A stretch of DNA of 64,000 nucleotides from Bacteroidales bacterium UBA3810 (GCA_002368645.1 DFEE01000006.1:124001-188000), one strand, 5' to 3'. Counted from the first letter of the stretch, positions 1 through 7,659 are shown. The notes: generated by a model not told the origin, from the sequence alone. Numbers and translations are program-made.

Positions 1-273
1 TCCGTCAGGACAACCGGCATTCGCTATCCCGTTGGCTACCACATAATCCACCAAAGCAAGTACTGCCTCTTTGTTCGTCACAAAGCAATCCTCATCCACG
101 TTGATGGCGATATCGCAATCCGTATCGCGAAGCATTGTTCGGAAGTACCCGTCCGCTGTTTGGTCCGTCAGGCGGACACAAGGAAAGCCCCAATGCTCAT
201 ATAGTCCTTTGCTTAATCGGTATAGTTTGAGGTCAAAGGAACGGCAATATACTTTTATTCTCGGATTATTCAT
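1..273 (-). CDS. Partial polysaccharide-locus protein, possibly GT-A-fold glycosyltransferase (5' part only)
   Basis: Only the first 91 codons are in the window; the gene continues past base 1. The start ATG at 273-271 overlaps the stop of the preceding glycosyltransferase gene in an ATGA arrangement, so it is translated as part of the same operon. The visible protein begins MNNPRIKVYCRSFD and contains an acidic motif NVDEDCFV around residues 56-63 that resembles the metal-binding DxD region of GT-A glycosyltransferases. I do not recognise a specific family from this much sequence. The role is inferred from the position at the end of a capsule/LPS-type operon. Confidence 0.6.
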   Translation of the reverse strand, partial: MNNPRIKVYCRSFDLKLYRLSKGLYEHWGFPCVRLTDQTADGYFRTMLRDTDCDIAINVDEDCFVTNKEAVLALVDYVVANGIANAGCPDG

Positions 274-1079
274 AGCATCTCCAATATCGGTACAACCAAC
301 GCCTTCTTGACATATATATAGTACAACTGCCATCGGTATGCGGGCAGTAAACCTTGACGATGAGCATAGTCGATTACCGCGCTGAAAGCCTTGCGCTTAT
401 CCCTACCTTTCCACCTCTTGCGTGTTGTCAGACTGCCAGCATGTATCATATAGTGGTAGAGTGGTTTATCCACCTGCTTAATACTGCCTGCCGACAACAG
501 ACAGCAGGTCAGAAAACTACTATCTTCTGCACTCTTTGTGTCCGGGAAGCAGATGCCGTTTTCAATCAGCCACTGTCGCCGGTAGATAAAGGTCGTAAAA
601 TAAGAGACAAACCTCATAAGCAACCTTTTTCGCTCGCTGATAGAGATTTCGCCTTGCGGCATATGGGTATTCTTCAGGAGTCGGGAGGTGCGTCCGTCCT
701 CGTAATCCTGAATGAGGTTGCCGCACGCCATGTCAGCTTCAGGGGCGGCAAGCAGATATAATTGTTCATACATATCCGGCTCTACCCAATCATCGGCATC
801 AAGAAACGCCACATACTCCCCCTTAGCAAGACTCAAACCCAAGTTGCGCGCATCAGCCGGACCGGTGTTCGTCCCTGTTGAGGCAATACGGTATGCTATG
901 TCCTCCCGATGCTGACGAGCAATAAATGACTGCGCTACGGTCATGCTATCATCATTGCCGCAGTTGTCGATGAGTAATACCTCTATATCGGTCAACGACT
1001 GGCTTTCAACCGACTGCAAACAACGCTCTATATAGGGTGCGGAATTATAGACAGGTATAATAATACTGACTTTCGGCAT
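270..1079 (-). CDS. Family 2 glycosyltransferase
   Basis: A GT2 enzyme of about 269 residues that should transfer a sugar from a nucleotide-sugar donor to a growing glycan at the cytoplasmic membrane. The N-terminus has the family hallmark VSIIIPVYN, followed by a GNDDS stretch, EYVAFLDADDWVEPDMYE (the DxD region), and a C-terminal half with AEDSSFL. I chose the internal ATG at 1079 (MPKVSIII), which fits the family N-terminus and leaves 7 bases after the upstream gene; the longer frame to 1109 would overlap it by 23 bases. Acceptor and donor cannot be read from sequence. Confidence 0.88.
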   Translation of the reverse strand: MPKVSIIIPVYNSAPYIERCLQSVESQSLTDIEVLLIDNCGNDDSMTVAQSFIARQHREDIAYRIASTGTNTGPADARNLGLSLAKGEYVAFLDADDWVEPDMYEQLYLLAAPEADMACGNLIQDYEDGRTSRLLKNTHMPQGEISISERKRLLMRFVSYFTTFIYRRQWLIENGICFPDTKSAEDSSFLTCCLLSAGSIKQVDKPLYHYMIHAGSLTTRKRWKGRDKRKAFSAVIDYAHRQGLLPAYRWQLYYIYVKKALVVPILEML

Positions 1080-1086
1080 ATGGCGT

Positions 1087-2157
1087 TTATCTCCTATATA
1101 ACTTGACATAGAGCCACTTAACGACTATATCGACGAGGTGATTAAACTTCTCATACCATTTGGGCCAACGCCTATGGTGCTTGTGCCAATAGGTGATATA
1201 TTCGGTGCGAAGTAATTTATTCTCGGGATAGAGCCGTATTGTCCAGCCGTTGCGCTCGCAGATTGGAGAGTATTTGTCATCCATCATTTGGAGGTCAGCG
1301 GCTTTAAAGTCTTCACGCGGCATATCTAACAGGTAGAGTTTGTATAATATGCGCAGGCGGTTGATGTAGTATTGCTCCATCCATTTGTGTCTCGTCTCCG
1401 TGAGGTCGGCTTTGTGCGCCTCGTAGTAGGCTAACATGGTGTCGGTGACTTTCTGCAACTGACCGATACTCTTCATTAGCACTTCGGGTGCCATTGTCTG
1501 CCCTTCGCGGTCAAGGTTGTACTGATAGAGATTGAGGTTGAGGAAGCAGATAGTTTTGGCATAGAAGGTCGGGTAACAAGACCACTCCGTGTCCGTGTAA
1601 CTGATTCCTTCTGTCTGCTTATAGCCCATTTGGCGCAGTAACTCTGTGCGGTAAGTGAGTGCATGCATTAGGAAGAAGCGGATATATCCGTCTTTCAGCA
1701 CCTCGTCTAAATCATATATGCGCCCATACTCGTATGGCTCTCGCCCCATTGTGTTGTATTTGAAAACCTCCTTGGCATGTGCACTTATTTGGGAGAAATG
1801 CGTAATGAGCATATCAGCTTTGATTGAGCTGATGGTCGCTAAGAACTGGTCCAGCACCGGGGTGTCGAACCAATCGTCTGAATCCAATACTTTTACATAC
1901 AGTCCTTCCGCTACCGGTAGCGCGGCATTGATGGTCGATCCGTAATTGCCATTGGGCTTATCAATAACCCGTATAACGGACGGATAGCGCTCGGCATAAG
2001 ATTTAGCCACCTCGAGCGATTTGTCCTTGCTGCCGTCATTCACCACCAGCACATCCAACTTATCGGCCTGTTTCGCACTCACCAGACTATCCAGACACCG
2101 TGGTAGCAAGGCTGCCATGTTGTATGTAGGGATTATGATGGAGAGAAGTTTAGTCAT
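1087..2157 (-). CDS. Family 2 glycosyltransferase
   Basis: A 356-residue GT2 protein. It opens with LLSIIIPTYNMAALLPRCLDS, then VVNDGSKDKSLEVA, and has GLYVKVLDSDDWFDTPVLD as the metal/nucleotide-binding DxD region at about residues 88-106. The C-terminal third is basic and aromatic (YITYWHKHHRRWPKW), which may associate with the membrane. It overlaps the stop of the upstream CDP-glycerol transferase gene by 8 bases and belongs to the same operon. Likely role: one glycosyl transfer in assembly of the surface polysaccharide made by this cluster; the linkage is unknown. Confidence 0.88.
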   Translation of the reverse strand: MTKLLSIIIPTYNMAALLPRCLDSLVSAKQADKLDVLVVNDGSKDKSLEVAKSYAERYPSVIRVIDKPNGNYGSTINAALPVAEGLYVKVLDSDDWFDTPVLDQFLATISSIKADMLITHFSQISAHAKEVFKYNTMGREPYEYGRIYDLDEVLKDGYIRFFLMHALTYRTELLRQMGYKQTEGISYTDTEWSCYPTFYAKTICFLNLNLYQYNLDREGQTMAPEVLMKSIGQLQKVTDTMLAYYEAHKADLTETRHKWMEQYYINRLRILYKLYLLDMPREDFKAADLQMMDDKYSPICERNGWTIRLYPENKLLRTEYITYWHKHHRRWPKWYEKFNHLVDIVVKWLYVKLYRR

Positions 2158-3379
2158 TGTTTGCTATAATCTTATTGAATAATTCTTCACAGCAGTTACC
2201 AATCGGAAGTGGGCGAAAACGTTGAATCTCTGCATCCGAAGGCGGATAATATGTTTTGTTCTTCAGACAATCTTCCATTTCCTGCCATGAATATACTTTC
2301 TTTGCTTCCATCAACTGATAGTCGAAGTAGAACGGCCGAGAATGTTGTACATATTCATCGTAATCGTATGGAAACAATATGATTGGCTTCCGCAGGCACA
2401 AGAAATCAAAATACACACTCGAATAATCCGTAATTAGAATATCTACATCCTTTATGAATGTATATAAATCATCATAATCGTTATCACCGATTACGATGAT
2501 ACGCTTACTTATTTGTACTACGCCATTCTGACTATCTAAGAAATGGCTTTTGTATAAAAGCACACTGTTCTGTTCTTCAAGTAAGTTCTCTATGCGTTCT
2601 CTATCAAAGCCAGCCTCTGCAAAAGGATTAAATGCTCCAAATTGAGAGTCGCGAAAAGTAGGCATGTATAATATTTTAGTTGGATGATTGAAGCGGCGTT
2701 TAATCTCATCTATAAGACACTCGCTGCCTGATGATACCAACTTATCCAATCTCGGTTCTGCAGCATCAATCATTTTGTAGTCCTTACCAAAAGCTGAAGC
2801 AAAGTATGGCGCAAAGAACGGACTGCTATTAATCATCTCTCCGTGTATGAACTCCCAGGGCACAAGACACCTGCGTATCCAAGTCTTTATGCGTTTCCAC
2901 ATTGTGGTTTTTACTACTAATCTCCTTTCATCTTTTCCAATTTGTTTCAGCGGTGCTCCATGCCACAAATTGATGTAGCGTATCCCGTTCATGTATTGGA
3001 GGTCACCTTCGCTTTCACCGTTTAATCGACCATGTGTGCAGAAAAACACTCCTGCATCTTTTTGAATAGCCTTTCCCTCTTTGCAAGACCGAAGCGTCAC
3101 CGGCTTGCCTTCTTCTTTCAGACGACGATATACTGCATCATTGTTGGTAATCCAAACAGCACGAATATCTTTTCTGTGGGCTAATATATACTCGTATAGT
3201 GCTCTTGGATTATCTGAATACCTATTTCCCGACCACGCATCAAATATCCAAAGATTCTTATCTCGCTTATGCAATCTCTGCAGGTGCCATTCAGGTAAAT
3301 AGAATAAACCTTGTATTAGTTTCTTTACATCATTCCATTTACTTTGCTGCATATTACTATTTTTCATTTTTACTGCCAT
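2150..3379 (-). CDS. CDP-glycerol glycerophosphotransferase family protein (TagB/TagF-like)
   Basis: 409 residues with the signature of enzymes that transfer polyol phosphate from CDP-glycerol or CDP-ribitol to a glycan acceptor. Visible motifs are NLWIFDAWSGNRYSDNPRA near the start, YINLWHGAPLKQIGKD in the middle (the conserved H-G pair), KILYMPTFRD, and LITDYSSVYFDFL with RPIILFPYDYDEY near the C-terminus. The start MAVKMKNSN at 3379 could instead be the ATG at 3367. The gene lies directly downstream of a broken licD fragment and in the same operon as a CTP:glycerol-3-phosphate-type cytidylyltransferase, which would supply its donor. Together they suggest a polyol-phosphate decoration on the polysaccharide (inference). 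Confidence 0.88.
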   Translation of the reverse strand: MAVKMKNSNMQQSKWNDVKKLIQGLFYLPEWHLQRLHKRDKNLWIFDAWSGNRYSDNPRALYEYILAHRKDIRAVWITNNDAVYRRLKEEGKPVTLRSCKEGKAIQKDAGVFFCTHGRLNGESEGDLQYMNGIRYINLWHGAPLKQIGKDERRLVVKTTMWKRIKTWIRRCLVPWEFIHGEMINSSPFFAPYFASAFGKDYKMIDAAEPRLDKLVSSGSECLIDEIKRRFNHPTKILYMPTFRDSQFGAFNPFAEAGFDRERIENLLEEQNSVLLYKSHFLDSQNGVVQISKRIIVIGDNDYDDLYTFIKDVDILITDYSSVYFDFLCLRKPIILFPYDYDEYVQHSRPFYFDYQLMEAKKVYSWQEMEDCLKNKTYYPPSDAEIQRFRPLPIGNCCEELFNKIIANND

Positions 3380-3393
3380 TTGTCAATGTTACC

Positions 3394-3543
3394 TCATTTG
3401 TAGTTATATCCCCCGTATCCCCATACTTTCAATCCGTGCTTTGCGCACACCTCTAATAGGAGGCGTAACATGTCTCTTTCTACGCGTTGCACCTCCAAAA
3501 GTTGCTCATCGGGCACAAATTCTTTAGTTTGCTTATTTGCCAT
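3394..3543 (-). pseudogene. licD remnant (N-terminal 49 codons only)
   Basis: A 49-codon open frame starting MANKQTKEFVPDEQLLEVQR and reaching KHGLKVWGYGG before it diverges and stops at TGA 3396-3394. The pattern of a leading LxxVQRxExxML helix followed by CAKHGLKxWxxGG is the N-terminus of LicD-family phosphotransferases. In intact proteins it continues with TLLGAxRHxGFIPWDDDIDV and about 200 more residues. Here the glycine-rich strand is followed by YNYK and a stop, so the nucleotide-binding DxD part is missing and the product cannot be active. The frame runs straight toward the downstream glycerophosphotransferase gene, consistent with a former LicD-transferase pair. Confidence 0.7.
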
Positions 3544-3604
3544 TTTCGTTTCTTAATCGTGTTAAAGTCTCATTAATCAGCGTACTACTCGTGCCTTTTG
3601 TATA
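3533..3604 (-). pseudogene. Duplicate 3' end of the cytidylyltransferase gene
   Basis: Reading on the minus strand from 3604, 23 codons give YTKGTSSTLINETLTRLR then NENGK and a stop. The same peptide, YTKGTSSTLINETLVRLR, is the end of the intact fusion gene at 5067-6497. At DNA level 3569-3605 and 5089-5125 match at about 30 of 37 positions by eye. The fragment overlaps the ATG of the licD remnant, so the original order was cytidylyltransferase, licD, glycerophosphotransferase. It is cut off at its upstream side by the ATPase gene, whose stop is at 3613. The divergence between the two copies says this is not a recent simple duplication. Confidence 0.75.
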
Positions 3605-3612
3605 TATTCAGA

Positions 3613-4908
3613 TTACGGTTTTAGACATCCTATCGGCACCACATAGACCCCATCGTCTCGACGATAAGCATATCGACCGAGACCGACGAGTACCATCATA
3701 AAAGACGGGCTTTTCATTCGCGTAGTGTCAATCTTACCAGCTAAATCCTTTAGCACCTTGGCACCTTTCTCTATATCATCCTCTCCGCCTAACTTGATTT
3801 CTATCAAGCCATAACTTCCGTTCTCCAGATGCAACACAGCGTCACATTCCAGATTGTTCTTATCTCGGTAGTGATATATAGTTCCACCCAAGGCATCGCC
3901 ATATACACGCAAATCACGGACTGCCATGGTCTCAAAGAACAAACCGAATGTCTCTAAATCATTTACCAAATCGTTTGGTCCGATACCTAAAGCTGCTACG
4001 GCTATACTCGGGTCAACAAAATAGCGCGTATCTGCCGTTCGTATAGCTGTCTTGCTCCGCAAATTCGGGTTCCAGGCGGACATGTCTTCTACTACAAAAA
4101 TCAACTTGAGTGCGGATATATAAGAGGCTATTGTATCTTTATCCAAACTCTCTTTGTCGTTTACTATCATGTCCTGATATATAGTATCCAAAGACGCTTG
4201 TGTTCCTTGATTTCTGCTAAGGCTGCGCATGAGCCGCTTCACACGCTCCGGATTCCGGCGCACACCGTCTGCACGTGAGATATCGGAGTCCTCTCCTGTT
4301 CCGTAACCGACCACACCTTCGTAATATATTTTGGCTTGTTTGAGCGCCGCTTTCTTATTGGAAGTTATAGCGGACAAAGGCCAACCACCACGGCAAACAA
4401 GATAAGCCAACTCTTCTATATCAATTTTCGACTCGGCTACTAATTGCTCCGGTTGGTTAAATAAAGATGCCAAACTCAGTTCCCCTGTACTATTTTCGGA
4501 CTCCCAAAGGCTCATCGGTCGCATCACAAGCGGGGCTATACGTCCTGTTCCTGTATGAACAATTTTCTTTTTATCAGCCGGCACCGCCGACCCTGTAATG
4601 ATAAACTGCCCTACCGAGCGACGGTGATCAACCTCTCCTCGTATGGCATCCCATAATGTGGGTACAACTTGCCATTCATCTATTAGACGTGGTGTCTCGC
4701 CTTGCAAAAGGAACTTGGGCGTAGATTTCGCCAACTGCACATTGCGGGGACCCTCTTCCGGATCTGCCATATAGACTACGCTTTGGGCGTACTGCTCTGC
4801 TGTGGTTGATTTGCCGCACCACTTGCTACCTTTTATCAATACGCACCCGCATGCGTCCAATAAATCACCTAATAACTGATCTGCAATTCGTGGTTTGTAT
4901 GCTTCCAT
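3613..4908 (-). CDS. AAA family ATPase with DUF4143 domain
   Basis: 431 residues. The N-terminal AAA_14-type domain has a Walker A LIKGSKWCGKSTTA at about residues 24-37, a Walker B-like PRLIDEWQVVPTLW and a sensor-like QFIITGSAVP. The C-terminal half is the DUF4143 region, with a nuclease-like ECDAVLHLENGSYGLIEIKL at about 355-374; the D..E.K spacing recalls PD-(D/E)XK proteins. This family is common and multi-copy in Bacteroidales and has no firmly assigned function. It has its own promoter (4934-4965) with four 23-bp repeats just upstream, unlike the neighbouring operon genes. It separates two copies of the cytidylyltransferase 3' end, so it looks like an insertion into the polysaccharide operon. 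Confidence 0.9.
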   Translation of the reverse strand: MEAYKPRIADQLLGDLLDACGCVLIKGSKWCGKSTTAEQYAQSVVYMADPEEGPRNVQLAKSTPKFLLQGETPRLIDEWQVVPTLWDAIRGEVDHRRSVGQFIITGSAVPADKKKIVHTGTGRIAPLVMRPMSLWESENSTGELSLASLFNQPEQLVAESKIDIEELAYLVCRGGWPLSAITSNKKAALKQAKIYYEGVVGYGTGEDSDISRADGVRRNPERVKRLMRSLSRNQGTQASLDTIYQDMIVNDKESLDKDTIASYISALKLIFVVEDMSAWNPNLRSKTAIRTADTRYFVDPSIAVAALGIGPNDLVNDLETFGLFFETMAVRDLRVYGDALGGTIYHYRDKNNLECDAVLHLENGSYGLIEIKLGGEDDIEKGAKVLKDLAGKIDTTRMKSPSFMMVLVGLGRYAYRRDDGVYVVPIGCLKP

Positions 4909-4933
4909 AACATGCTACTTATAAAAATCGCTG

Positions 4934-4965
4934 CAAAGGTAGTAAAAATAAATGATATATGCAAA
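4934..4965 (-). promoter_or_regulatory. Promoter of the ATPase gene
   Basis: Read on the minus strand: -33 element TTTGCATATATC (4965-4954), 20 bases, then -7 element TACCTTTG (4941-4934). This matches the Bacteroidota consensus TTTG-N19/20-TAnnTTTG. Transcription should start near 4927, leaving a leader of about 20 bases before the ATG at 4908. Confidence 0.75.
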
Positions 4966-4980
4966 TATTTTTACACTTTT

Positions 4981-5063
4981 TCGGTCATTTGGCGGGAATT
5001 TTTTCGGTCATTTGGCGGGAATTTGTTCGGTCGTTTGGCGCAATTTTGTTCGGTCATTTGGCA
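4981..5063. repeat. Four 23-bp tandem repeats upstream of the ATPase promoter
   Basis: The core TCGGTCATTTGGCG starts at 4981, 5004, 5027 and 5050, an exact 23-bp period (about two helical turns). Unit 3 has one change (TCGGTCGTTTGGCG) and unit 4 ends GGCA. The spacer between cores is T-rich. The array occupies the space between the -33 box of the ATPase promoter and the stop codon of the upstream gene, the usual place for an activator or repressor array. That it is a binding site is inference. Confidence 0.85.
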
Positions 5064-5066
5064 CTT

Positions 5067-6497
5067 TTATCCTCTCAATCGAACCAATGTTTCATTAATA
5101 AGCGTAGAACTGGTTCCCTTTGTATAGGGGAAATAGACTACTTTTGCACCTACTTCGGCAAGGTCGGCTTCTATCTTGTTCCATTTGTCTGTGCCTTTCC
5201 AGTCGTCACCGACAAACATCACATCAAAATGGTATTTCTTCCATGCGCCCAATTTGTCCATGTTTTCCTGGGTGACTACTTCATCCACATATTTAATAGC
5301 ACCTACTATCTCTTTACGCTCCTTAAACGGAATAACCGACCGTTTGCCCTTATACTCCACCAAATCATCCGTAGAAACACCCACGATAAGATAGTCACAT
5401 TGCGCTTTCGCCCTGCGCAGCAAATTAAGATGACCTATATGGAAAAGGTCATATACGCCCGTGGTGTAACCTATCTTCAGCGGCTCGTACATATTGAGGA
5501 ACTGCTCCAAGCAATACAACTGCCATTTCTGGTTTCCCGTAAGCGCAGACATATCAATATCCCTGCGGAACTCCGGACGTGTCGGACCTTGCCAGTTCTT
5601 GAAATATTCATCCACTGGGCGAGGCATTGGATTTTTATCAGGAATAGGCAAATCCGGGTATTTCATTTTGAAGAGTGCACGGACTACATATTTGGATTCT
5701 CCGTTTCGTATCCGTTTCAAATCCAATGGCTCCGCCAATTGGAGATGGTCATACGGATCTGTATAAGGCATCTCTGCTGCAGCAAAAGCGTTCTCATAGG
5801 AACTATAGCTTTCTTCTGTTGCAACATCATCCATCATTTTAAGCCAATCTATTCCTTTTTCCCCTTTCCTGTATCGCTGGAATAAATAATCCATGTCTAT
5901 AGGTTCTTTCAGCACTAAAACCGGATCAAGGTATGTAAACCGCTCTTTCCAGTCTGAATAATCCCAGTCACGGGACATCAGTTTATCCATTCCTCCAAAT
6001 ACATAATCACTTCCGTCTCCTATTATCAAGCGGGTGATACCATCTTTTTTTGCTTGTTGCGCAGCTAAATAGAGTTGCGGTTCTATACTGTGTACAGGTG
6101 CTCCTTTAGATGCCATAACATACGGTAGCGCTGCCACTATCGAATTCCAATTGATATCCACATAGTGAAGCGATAGGCTGTAATAGGCTGCAAATTGTTC
6201 AGCTCGTCTTAATTCGTCCTTTTGAAATTCTCCACCAAGAAAACGGAACGTATATGCGTCACATCCTCGCATATAAGAAGCGAGTATCGCCGAATCCATT
6301 CCTCCTGAGAGTAATAATCCGAGTCGTTCTCCTTTGAGAGAATCAAAAACTTTTTGGATGGCTGCGTCTGTCTCGTCAGCATCTTTCACGGGTACCTTTT
6401 CTGCCGGATTTATATAAACATTCTTTCTATGCTTTGTTCTGTCCGAGAATTCAGCATCTTCCCGCTCAATATACCGGAAAGCGAGGTACGAACTCAT
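5067..6497 (-). CDS. Fusion of asparagine-synthase-like ATP pyrophosphatase and CTP:glycerol-3-phosphate-type cytidylyltransferase
   Basis: 476 residues from the chosen start MSSYLAFRYIE. Residues 1 to about 340 form an asparagine-synthase-like ATP-pyrophosphatase domain with the PP-loop LLLSGGMDSA (about 61-70) and RLIIGDGSDYVFGGMD; the glutaminase domain of AsnB is absent. Residues about 342-476 form a TagD/TarD-like cytidylyltransferase with the nucleotide-binding VYDLFHIGHLNLL and the C-terminal YTKGTSST element. The second domain should make CDP-glycerol or a related CDP-polyol; the first would adenylate and amidate a carboxylate, possibly the same precursor (inference). An ATG at 6518 is in frame but would overlap the upstream gene by 11 bases. 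The donor user is probably the CDP-glycerol transferase downstream. Confidence 0.85.
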   Translation of the reverse strand: MSSYLAFRYIEREDAEFSDRTKHRKNVYINPAEKVPVKDADETDAAIQKVFDSLKGERLGLLLSGGMDSAILASYMRGCDAYTFRFLGGEFQKDELRRAEQFAAYYSLSLHYVDINWNSIVAALPYVMASKGAPVHSIEPQLYLAAQQAKKDGITRLIIGDGSDYVFGGMDKLMSRDWDYSDWKERFTYLDPVLVLKEPIDMDYLFQRYRKGEKGIDWLKMMDDVATEESYSSYENAFAAAEMPYTDPYDHLQLAEPLDLKRIRNGESKYVVRALFKMKYPDLPIPDKNPMPRPVDEYFKNWQGPTRPEFRRDIDMSALTGNQKWQLYCLEQFLNMYEPLKIGYTTGVYDLFHIGHLNLLRRAKAQCDYLIVGVSTDDLVEYKGKRSVIPFKERKEIVGAIKYVDEVVTQENMDKLGAWKKYHFDVMFVGDDWKGTDKWNKIEADLAEVGAKVVYFPYTKGTSSTLINETLVRLRG

Positions 6498-6507
6498 GCA
6501 AAAATTT

Positions 6508-6900
6508 TTATTGGTCATGGGAGGTGGAGGTGTTTTTTAGACGTTTGTGTATTTGGGCGATGACGAAGGTTTGGTACTTGACATAGCGTTTGCCGTTGAG
6601 GGGATTTTCGAGTTGGGCTTGGAAGGCCGTTTGCCATTGCTCCGCCAAGACGGGATCTGCCATTTCTTGTTGGGCGATACTGGTTGCTTGTTGGAACAAT
6701 TGGCGGTTGCGCATGGCGGGCTCGGACCATTTACCTTCATGGAGGTGGTAATAATAGGATTCTTGCGGTCCGGTAATGGGTCTCCCTTTGGTGTCGTAAC
6801 CAAAGATTTTCTTGCGTTGAACATCAACGACTCCGTTGTGGGCTTTGCCCAATTTCCCCTTTACGGTAGCTATGGGGTCTCTATACTTTACGTTTGCCAT
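6508..6900 (-). CDS. Small protein of unknown family, paralog of 25382-25591
   Basis: 130 residues, basic, no signal peptide or membrane segment. It begins MANVKYRDPIATVKGKLGKA, which parallels MSTVKFIDPIAGVHGKLSGE of the 69-residue protein at 25382-25591 (shared pattern K[FY]xDPIAxVxGKL). The middle has KKIFGYDTKGRPITGPQES and the C-terminal half looks helical (QQATSIAQQEMADPVLAEQW). I recall similar DPI-x-GKL small proteins in other Bacteroidales but know of no assigned function. The start lies 10 bases from an array of eight 11-bp repeats (6911-6998), and its stop is just upstream of the fusion gene, so it sits within the polysaccharide operon. A role in polysaccharide synthesis is not implied by its sequence. 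Confidence 0.75.
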   Translation of the reverse strand: MANVKYRDPIATVKGKLGKAHNGVVDVQRKKIFGYDTKGRPITGPQESYYYHLHEGKWSEPAMRNRQLFQQATSIAQQEMADPVLAEQWQTAFQAQLENPLNGKRYVKYQTFVIAQIHKRLKNTSTSHDQ

Positions 6901-6910
6901 ACATCAAAGA

Positions 6911-6998
6911 TGCTAAATGGTTGCTTAATCTCTGCTAAATTGTGCGGTTATTGTCCGGTTATTGTGTGGTTATTGTGCGGTTATTGTGCGGTGTTGTC
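6911..6998. repeat. Array of eight 11-bp phased repeats
   Basis: Starting at 6911 the sequence falls into eight consecutive 11-base units with no slippage. Three units are of the type TGCTAAATNNN / TGCTTAATCTC (6911-6943), and five are of the type GCGGTTATTGT with one or two changes (6944-6998). It fills the gap between the stop of the cytidylyltransferase gene (6997) and the start of the small-protein gene (6900). A similarly built array lies beside the paralogous small gene at 25382-25591. Confidence 0.85.
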
Positions 6999-7659
6999 AG
7001 CATAAATCCTCTGCAAAAGTCACTTTTCGGTTCTGCTCGCTGCCTTCGACAATAATGATGGGTGAGTCGGGCATATAGCGGAGGATAATGCTTGCGTCAT
7101 CGGTTGCGGTAATCCCCTTAGTGTCGTCTAACGCTCTTTTGAAAGCCTCGGCTATGACCGTCAACCTGAACGCCTGCGGAGTCTGGGCGTGCATCATCGT
7201 TGTGCGTTTGGGTATTTCTATAAGCTGTTGGTTCTCAGTTCTATATATGGTGTCTATCGCAGGCACTGCTACGGTTACAGCTTCGTTGGTTTCTAAGGCA
7301 GCACAGACCCGTTCAATTATATCAACGCTGACAAAGGGTCTTGCGCAGTCGTGCAAGAGGATGTTGGTTGTGTCCGGTGTGTGCGTCAAAGCGAGTGCTT
7401 GAACGGCGTGCAGTGAGGATTCCCAACGTTCGTTTCCCCCTTCAATGACCTGTATATCTTTGGGGACATAAGCTGTCCAATCCGGGTGCATGACGACTAC
7501 AACCTCATCGATGCTCGGGCAGGAGCGGAAGGTGTCAATACATGTTTCAAGCATGGTCCGTCCGTCGGGTAGGGTACGCAACTGTTTGGGAAGATTACCT
7601 CCTACGCGTTTGCCGCTTCCGCCAGCTAAAATAACTGCTATATTATGGAATTTACTCAT
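6997..7659 (-). CDS. IspD/TarI-family cytidylyltransferase
   Basis: 220 residues of the GT-A-like cytidylyltransferase fold. Motifs: VILAGGSGKRVGGNLPKQ (CTP loop) at residues 9-26, ILLHDCARPFVS, VPAIDTIYRT, MHAQTPQAFR, TATDDASIILR and VEGSEQNRKVTFAEDL. These are shared by IspD (2-C-methylerythritol-4-phosphate, MEP pathway) and the ribitol-5-phosphate cytidylyltransferases TarI/ISPD. ispH at 19165 shows that the organism uses the MEP pathway, so this could be the housekeeping ispD. Its place inside an operon with a CDP-glycerol transferase and a licD remnant equally allows a CDP-polyol role. I cannot decide between them. It overlaps the preceding phosphatase gene by 8 bases. Confidence 0.85.
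   Translation of the reverse strand: MSKFHNIAVILAGGSGKRVGGNLPKQLRTLPDGRTMLETCIDTFRSCPSIDEVVVVMHPDWTAYVPKDIQVIEGGNERWESSLHAVQALALTHTPDTTNILLHDCARPFVSVDIIERVCAALETNEAVTVAVPAIDTIYRTENQQLIEIPKRTTMMHAQTPQAFRLTVIAEAFKRALDDTKGITATDDASIILRYMPDSPIIIVEGSEQNRKVTFAEDLC

Noticed and set aside
4959..5885. 308-codon plus-strand open frame
   Set aside because: It lies antisense to the fusion gene, which has clear catalytic motifs on the minus strand, and its translation shows no protein-like features.
6911..6998. Looks at first like a CRISPR-type or minisatellite array
   Set aside because: Units are 11 bases with no spacers of 25-40 bases, and there are no cas genes. Kept as a phased tandem array only.
6997..7659. 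Firm assignment as ispD
   Set aside because: The motifs fit both IspD and TarI-type enzymes, and the operon context favours neither clearly, so no gene symbol was given.
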